A DNA stretch of 64,000 nt from NCBI GenBank assembly GCA_017354895.1, contig CP071494.1:558001-622000 (forward strand). The letters are read 5' to 3'. Below the pieces are notes generated by a model. That model worked only from the letters and a program-made list of their open reading frames with translations, was not told where the DNA came from and did not search any database. Position 1 is the stretch's first letter. Each line of letters opens with the position of its first letter. The translations under genes were made by a program, and so were the position numbers. The DNA comes from Podospora comata. Lineage: Eukaryota; Ascomycota; Sordariomycetes; Sordariales; Podosporaceae. Shown here piece by piece: positions 57,336 through 64,000 of this stretch.

Positions 57336-60300
57336 ATTTTATTGCTTTTTCCTGCCTTCCTTGTTTGGATTTGCCGGGGTTAGTGATTGGTCAACCTGGT
57401 TGAAGCAAACGGATGGGTGCTGATGATGTCAATTTTGATACAAAGAAGCAGTTATTATTTGCCATGTGAGGTAGTGATAAAATAATGTGCGAAAATAAGC
57501 AAGTAGGCAGAAATGAAGAAGCCAACAAAGATAACTCTGAAACACACAGAACACGCTCCCTGCGCGCAAGTCGCGTCGGTCGCCACCTGGCAACACCAAC
57601 TCGAGCTCCATTATCGCAGGTCTGCGGCACGAAATCACGTGATACCCATCCACAAATCTGCTCTTAGCATTCATTCTCAGCCTCTCCAATGTCATCCATC
57701 GGGGAGTTTGCGCCTTTTTCCACTGACCACACATCGATGTCTAGACTGGCGTGATGATAACAGTGTAACATCCCCTATTCCCCGAGCGAAGCTCCCCTAA
57801 ATAGCCTAGCAATTAACCCACCTGTCACACCCAACAGAGTCACATCAGGCATACTCGCCTCTGTCTTTCACAGTGAAAACACTCCACACTTTGGTTTCGG
57901 TCTCTTTGCTCATCGCCATCAGAGAGCCATTCTTTCACCTTTCAGGAACTGGTTCCTAAAGGGCAGTGCGCTCTACCCATCTATCTGGAACATCTCCATG
58001 GTAGCGATCTGTCACCCCCCTTTTTACCCTCAAGCGATCCGAGCTGAAGTCCTTCTTCTCTCCTTCCCACGAAATCTAATTCCATCATTCGGTTTAGCTA
58101 AACTCCCTAGCGAATTTCTGCAAGGGAGATCTTATCACCCTCCTCTGCCGCATAAGACATGTTTCCCGTGCGCCATGTTCTTCAAAGTTCTAGGTTACCT
58201 TGACTCAAAACTCAGGTAGCGAAGTGTGATATGTGATATCCCCCTTATTTACCCCCTATTATACCCAGGATTATATCCCGTCCCAGCAGCCCGTTCCCCC
58301 ACGAGGACGCGGGGTTCTGTTTCTCCCTTGAATGCATTTTGGTTCAAGTTTCCAAAACGGCAGGGTTTGTTGTTTAGTCTGGTTCATTATTCTTGAATAC
58401 TAAATACACCTGTCATATATGTGATGTTAAACACACCCATGGCATGAATGATCACCATATTATCCCATTGTTAATAGCACACATTTGTACGGGTGTGGGG
58501 AATGGATCGTTCCGATGCGCATTGCATATCTGCAGTGGCGGTTGTGCATATTCATGCCGTCTTGCTTCCTTCCCTCGTCCCTGTCCGTATCGCTGGGAGC
58601 CGCCCAAGAGCAAACACCAGAGCACAGTAAGAAACACTGCCAGAAAGACCCCCTTTTTGGTTTCGTTTTTCTGCAGCATGGGCCCCTTATTGATCTCTTC
58701 GCCGTTGATGTTGCTTCCTCCGCCGTTGAAACCATGCACGATGGTCATTGCGGCAGTAATGGTGATGGTGACATTTAACAGTCACAGTCCATCTGTCTAT
58801 GCCATGCTATTGTCCCCATGCAAATGTGAGTACGGTAGATGAACTGTAGGTATGCTCGAAGCATCCCGTCATGTAATGTAATCCTCCTGCCTCTGCCTTT
58901 GGCCTCCCTACCGTACCTACATGTAGGCACCCACAAACTGCGCCGAGGAAACAGTAAGCAATATCAACTACAGCCGGACATCATGCACCTTCAGGTACTC
59001 GATATTTTCTTACGCGCACAACCTCACCACCACATTACATTACCTTCACCTATCCAAATTCTACTTTGCCCTCACAGCAGTTCATGCACAACGGATGCTG
59101 CAAACTGTGACCACCGCTCTGCAAGTACACACCTCCTACTTCATGTATGTAACGGCGACGGACAGGAACGGACGGATGGACCCGAAGTATTCTGCAACTC
59201 CAGCTCCAGCTTGATGCAATACCACTGTCCTGAACCTCCCTCCCTACCTAAACTTCGTCTCCCATAACCCAACAAATCCAAGTATCATCATCATGTTTGA
59301 CGCTTAAGCCCATGTTTGGCGGCATATAATCAGTTTTGAAGGAATGTGATATAAGCTCCCCCATCACACAATGCATTTCTCATATCCTACCTTACCCTTC
59401 CTATATTCCCACCATCAATGGAAACCAAGCCACTCACTCCCATCGATCAATCCTGCACGCCATCCCCCCCAGATCCAGCCAGATCTTGTGTCATACCTAC
59501 CCACCAGCATCATATTTCATGCGCTTGTCGTTGATCCCTCCCCAGCCGGCCGTTCACACAGACCCATTCATATGTCTCCAGGTCACAGGCCAGCAACAAA
59601 CAATATTTGTTATTTGTATCACGATCTACAATTGTGATCTGGAGATCTTTAGTGCCCCATTATTGTGTGCCCTGAAAACATGGTCATGGTGGTTGCTTGA
59701 ACATCGGTGTTTCCACTCCCGAAACCCCCCACATTCTGGCCATCATCGGCGGCTACTCTTCTCACAAACCATGCTCTGTTGCTCATGAGGACTCAGCAGC
59801 CAGCTAGGTTGGACCTCGTTGGCCCCCGGGTGCTCGACTGCTATCAGTCCGTGCCGCTGCCCATCAGCCAACCCACCACCTCCATGCCATCTCAACCCTC
59901 AGCGCCGCCGCTCTAACCGTCACACAAGTTCTTTAATTCTTTCCAACAGAAGAACCAGATTACATTCAACCCCCCCATTTTGCTGCTTCAAACAAACTCA
60001 GCCCCCAACCAAAAAAACCAACCAGGGAGGTGAATAAATGTCGGTGATCTAAACCCAGCAACCCACCCACCAAAGTGTCCTTTGTGTAACCGCTCCTTAA
60101 TATCAACTTTCCCCAACAAGGGGGCAAAGAACAAAAAAACAAAAAAGGGCAAAAGCGGTGTGTGCGTGCTGCTCCTGATGAATAATGAAACCCATAATAT
60201 TGTCTTTTGAGAAAAACATGACTACCTAATCACCAACAAACCATGAAACAAATATTATTCCCCACACCCCCAAAATAAGCCAGCAGTATTCTCAAACCGC

Positions 60301-60564
60301 AAAAAAAAGGCTCAGCAATTGCTGTCCCTTCTCAATATCACTGTTACGGATACCCTTACCTACCTACCTGCCTTACCTGCCCAAACAATATGCGTATCAT
60401 ACTGACTTGCATCCATCATTATACCTACCGTGCTTGCGCCGATGCCGGGTGGGTGCATACAGACCAGACACTCATGCTCCACACACCATGCTCAGTCAGC
60501 CTGTCAGTCGTGGTGTCTCTCTCTTTCTCTCTCGCTCGCCGATCTCCTCTTTGTTCTGTCCTGC

Positions 60565-60593
60565 TCAGTCAGTCAGTCAGCCAGTCAGTCAGT
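60565..60593 (+). repeat. (CAGT)n tetranucleotide repeat
   Basis: Seven CAGT-type units, one interrupted by CAGC. Confidence 0.9.
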
Positions 60594-60738
60594 AGGCAGC
60601 CATTCACTTCCCCCCTCCCTTCTCCCTCCCCATCAAATCGGCCATTTTCTCACCATCCCCCATTGATACCAATTCACAACCCCCCCCCACCCCCCGGCCG
60701 CGTCCATTTATTACCCAAATGCAAGACCCCCCTTTCCC

Positions 60739-60756
60739 ATCCATCCATCCATCCAT
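60739..60756 (+). repeat. (ATCC)n tetranucleotide repeat
   Basis: Four to five ATCC units after a C-run. Confidence 0.9.
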
Positions 60757-60802
60757 TCTTAGGTAGCAATTCTTCGCGCGATCGCGGAGACAAAAGATCT
60801 CG

Positions 60803-60823
60803 TACATACATACATACATACAT
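60803..60823 (+). repeat. (TACA)n tetranucleotide repeat
   Basis: Five TACA units. Confidence 0.9.
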
Positions 60824-60996
60824 AACGCAGCAGTACACATACTCACACTACATTTGCTTGCTTGCTGCATGTCGGGAATGCGAGCGAGACCCCCCCCCAA
60901 ACACACAGATTCATTGCAAAGCAAAAAGGCACAACGAGGGGAAAAAAAAGCCACCCCCTCCCCCCGTCCAGGGTTCCCTTCATGCAAATTGTGGCC

Positions 60997-61020
60997 CAGC
61001 CAGCCAGCCAGCCAGCCAGC
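60997..61020 (+). repeat. (CAGC)n tetranucleotide repeat
   Basis: Six CAGC units in a row. Confidence 0.9.
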
Positions 61021-64000
61021 AAAGAGAAGAGCACAATACCACACCTTGATCCGATGGGGCAGATCGGGGCTGCCTCTGCTGCTTCATCAGAGCAGTGGGT
61101 GGTTTGGTTGGTTGGCTGGGTTGGTCGCAACTCATAGTACTCAGTGTCCGTCCTGACCGATGAATTGCAATTAAGAAAAGACAAACCTGGCTCCGAGTCA
61201 AACTTTCCCACCTAGTTACGGACTCATGTCTCTTATTTTTCGCTTTTCAGAATCATGGTCCGCTGCCGCATCTTGTCTTGTCTCGGCGAGAGGCAAAAGC
61301 CAACCCGATCCCATGGCCCTATCTCTGTATATGCTTGCCCCCATGTCGTAGCAGTGGTGGTGTGAGGGGGGAAGGGGGGAGGGGGTGAGCTGTAATATGC
61401 AACAAGCCAGGCTAATGTGGGACAGCGCATCGGGAGAGAGACAGATCTTCCATACAGCATACAGAGAAAGAAAAAAAAAGCCTTGAGGCTAACTTCCTGC
61501 AGTGTTCCCGTCGTCACCCATGCTGACATGGTGCAGCCGGCAGCAGCGAACAACACCCTCTCAAGCTAGGCCACAACGACGAAAGAGAGGGGCGATAGAG
61601 CCGCCCGCGAGAAAAAAAATCACTAGACGGATAGATCCTAGAGATAGAGCTCCGCTCGTGAAGGGTTTGGTTTGGGTGGCCTACCACCGGTCAGTGAGTA
61701 TTGATTGTCTGGGAGCCAATATGGCAGCGGGGATTTTGACAACACTTTACTACCCTCTGAAAGCCTCGAAAAAGATCTGATCTCGCTCGGTTATGGGCTG
61801 TCGGTAGAAGAAGGACTGACCAGGGCAAGCACCGGAGGCATCAGCAAAGAAGAGGCGGGAGCGGGGAAGCATGGAGAATGCCGAGGACAACAAGAGGTGC
61901 AGTGACGGCACAACCGAGTTCAGTTGCAAATCGCTTCCATTGTCTGAAATGCTTTTGAGCTGTCAGCCATGAAGCCTTGGGAGAGTCGGTCCAAAGACGG
62001 CTGGGCGTCCTTCGTTCAAAAGAGTCGATGTACCACCGAAGAAGACAATGACTGTGGAGCAATGAGGAGAGTTGAAGACGGGCTTTCTGGCGTTCTCTCA
62101 TTGGCTTCCTGGCGCCAACGACTTGGCCATGTCTCTTTTCATCCTGGCCTGGGGGGGTTGCCGATGTGTTTATCGAGCGCGACTTTTCGCGAACCGGGGA
62201 AGACGACGTCAAAAGAGGGGTTGGTGTAGTGAGGGCGAAGTAGCGGTGTGAGCCGGTTGGAGGGACACAGTGTGAGACAGCAGGTCGGGGGATGTACCCG
62301 TTGACAGAAGAGAGCAACAACATCGAGAATGTCTTCCTGTTCTCCTGGAAGCTGTGCAGTGCTTCCAGAACATGTCACCACCACAACCGCCCTCCTAACC
62401 GTGCATATGTTTGCAACAACTCCATGTGGACCTGGCGGACAAGCACTGCACTTGGTGCAGATCCAGAGACGGGTATATGGGCCAGCAAGATGGTCCCAAT
62501 TTGGGATATCAGATATCGGACCCGTCACAAGCGGCGTGTCAAGACGGCTAAAAACCAGCTTGGAAGAGGAAACCCTCCTATCGAGCCCTGCCGAACCAGA
62601 CTTGCCATTGGGTAGCAGCTCAGCATCCGGGGCGAGAGCCTCGACTTGTTGAGTCGTTGAGACGATGCCATGATGGAGAATGATCATGGTTTGGTGGTCA
62701 GCAACAGGAGATGTCGAGTTTGTTTGGTGGGTTCGGGAATGAGAATTCAATCGCACTGTGAAGGTCCGGACCTTCTCTGCTTCTCTTCGTCCCCTCACAC
62801 CACATCAAGACCACCCTCTCGCATGTGCCACACACACGGCACGCACGCAGACTGTCCACCGCTTCTATCCTGGCAGCCATGTAAGGCGGAAAACGGTCCG
62901 CACATGCAGCTTGTTTTCTGGCGAATAGGAGCAGCAAAGCGAGGCAAGAACAGAGTTCAACTGCCCTATGATTTGCATGATCCGATGTCCCGCCCGAACA
63001 ATCCCAGTCAGGAAGAATGTCTTGGTCGAGACTCGAGAAATGAAGAGGGAGTTGCTTCAAATGTGAATATGAGAGACGACAAGGTCTTGGACGAATATGG
63101 AAAGCCAATTGGAGGTTTGACGGCAAGCTGACCTCGAGTCCAACTCCCTCCCACAAACAAACCAAGCCCCAGGACTGGACAGGAGCTGCTGGGATGCCTC
63201 TCCAAAGTATCTCGTTGTGGGTGTGGGCTTGAAGACGTGGTTCGCGTTGATTGGACTGATGGGCTGGCCAGCCAGTACCACATCCCACCAAAGGTTGGCG
63301 CGGGAAGATAAAGCCCAAACCCGAACGAACATGCTGGGAAAGAGGAGGGTTCGTCTATCAGGTATCAACCTTCACTATCGCGACGCCCTCATCATTATTG
63401 CCAGCTTCCCAGTCGAATCGTTATTGCGCAATCAGGAGTTTGGTGCTTCGGTCCCGGGTGGACTTGTGAGGAATCGGTTGGTTTGTCGGCCATGGGAATA
63501 AGCAATCGCTGTCATGAGCTTGCTTGCACTGCCGTCATCATACCTATATCATGATGTATTCACAATGCTTTGTGGGTTGCGGGAACGCTAGCGGATACGT
63601 AACAAGAAGCCTGTCCGTGAAGCTTCAGATCTCTGTCGATGGCTGGCCGGGTGCCTGGACGTGCTGAGGTCCGGCTTTGCAGGGGAAGCTTCGGGACGGT
63701 CCACACTCGGAGGCGTCGGTGCAGGGCTAGCAAGAAGGGGCTGGTTCTTTTGCGTCGTCGAGGGTTGAGACTGATGATGAGGGTTGGAAGAGATGGGGGA
63801 GGGGGTTGGAAGCGATCCCCTGCAAGAACAGGAAACTGAAACATGACCACACGCCCCTTATTCGATTCGAGCAGACCGCAGCAGCATGATTGGAGGGTCC
63901 ATCCTCCATCGACGCACAAGCACCTAACCGCTGTGCATTTGTCCGCATGCAAGTGTTGTCGAGCCCTTGGAAGTTTTCCTATCCAAGATCCCTGTGCGCC

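Larger units (their letters stand above)
57336..64000. other. 6.7-kb gene-poor, pyrimidine-rich, simple-repeat-rich region
   Basis: No open frame here has a recognisable motif. The plus strand is strongly C/T-rich from 57.8 to 61 kb, with many tetranucleotide repeats. Minus-strand frames of 219 aa (62139-62798) and 206 aa (62698-63318) overlap, have odd composition and lack homology that I can recognise. It may be the promoter and long 5' leader of a gene beyond the window, or hold non-coding RNA, but the sequence alone does not show which. Confidence 0.5.

Noticed and set aside
62139-63318. Two overlapping minus-strand open frames of 219 and 206 aa
   Set aside because: Different frames over the same DNA, no recognisable motif, odd Cys/Pro/Arg composition; most likely chance in GC-rich sequence.

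Overview
The window is nuclear DNA of a filamentous ascomycete, most likely a Sordariomycete (Sordariales-like). The genes carry short introns of about 50-110 bp with GTRNGT-type donors and CTRAC-type branch points. The encoded proteins are typical of Pezizomycotina (SNF1, a Ste7/MEK-2-type MAPKK, SPT6, CDT1, DUF3176 membrane proteins, a GPI-anchored wall protein). A Fot1/pogo-type transposon in the window shows AT-rich, stop-riddled decay of the kind left by RIP. No rRNA or tRNA gene, CRISPR array or operon is supported. The exon models below were spliced by hand and checked for frame.

Layout. 0-9 kb: RRP7 (ribosome biogenesis), MBF1 (minus), a small GFA-type zinc protein, a broken Lys-rich gene, and a secreted Cys-rich single-pass membrane protein (minus). 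9.4-11.9 kb: the SNF1 kinase. 12.5-19.2 kb: two tandem DUF3176 genes, both frame-broken at the same place; the second is split by a 1.85-kb Fot1-like element with TA target duplication. 19.4-25 kb: a HAD phosphatase-like protein (minus) and a large ArAE_2/FUSC_2 multi-pass transporter. 25.5-36.7 kb: CDT1, the Ste7-type MAPKK (minus) and SPT6. 37.6-44.5 kb: a dienelactone hydrolase, an unrecognised membrane protein, a frameshifted protein-kinase-like gene, a small coding relic and a quinone oxidoreductase (minus). 46.8-52.5 kb: a GPI-anchored wall protein and a short-chain acyl-CoA synthetase. 52.5-57.3 kb: a relic of the kinase-like gene, simple repeats and a BRCT protein (minus). 57.3-64 kb: about 6.7 kb with no supportable gene, pyrimidine-rich and full of simple repeats.

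Functional picture. Most intact genes are housekeeping or signalling loci unrelated in pathway. SNF1 and the acyl-CoA synthetase both have clusters of CreA-like motifs upstream, which would fit carbon-source regulation, and CDT1 has a perfect MluI cell-cycle box upstream. The accessory signal is concentrated in three places: the DUF3176/Fot1 block, the 41.6-43.3 kb block, and 52.9-53.4 kb. The last two share both a degenerate 21-bp minisatellite and copies of the same kinase-like gene.
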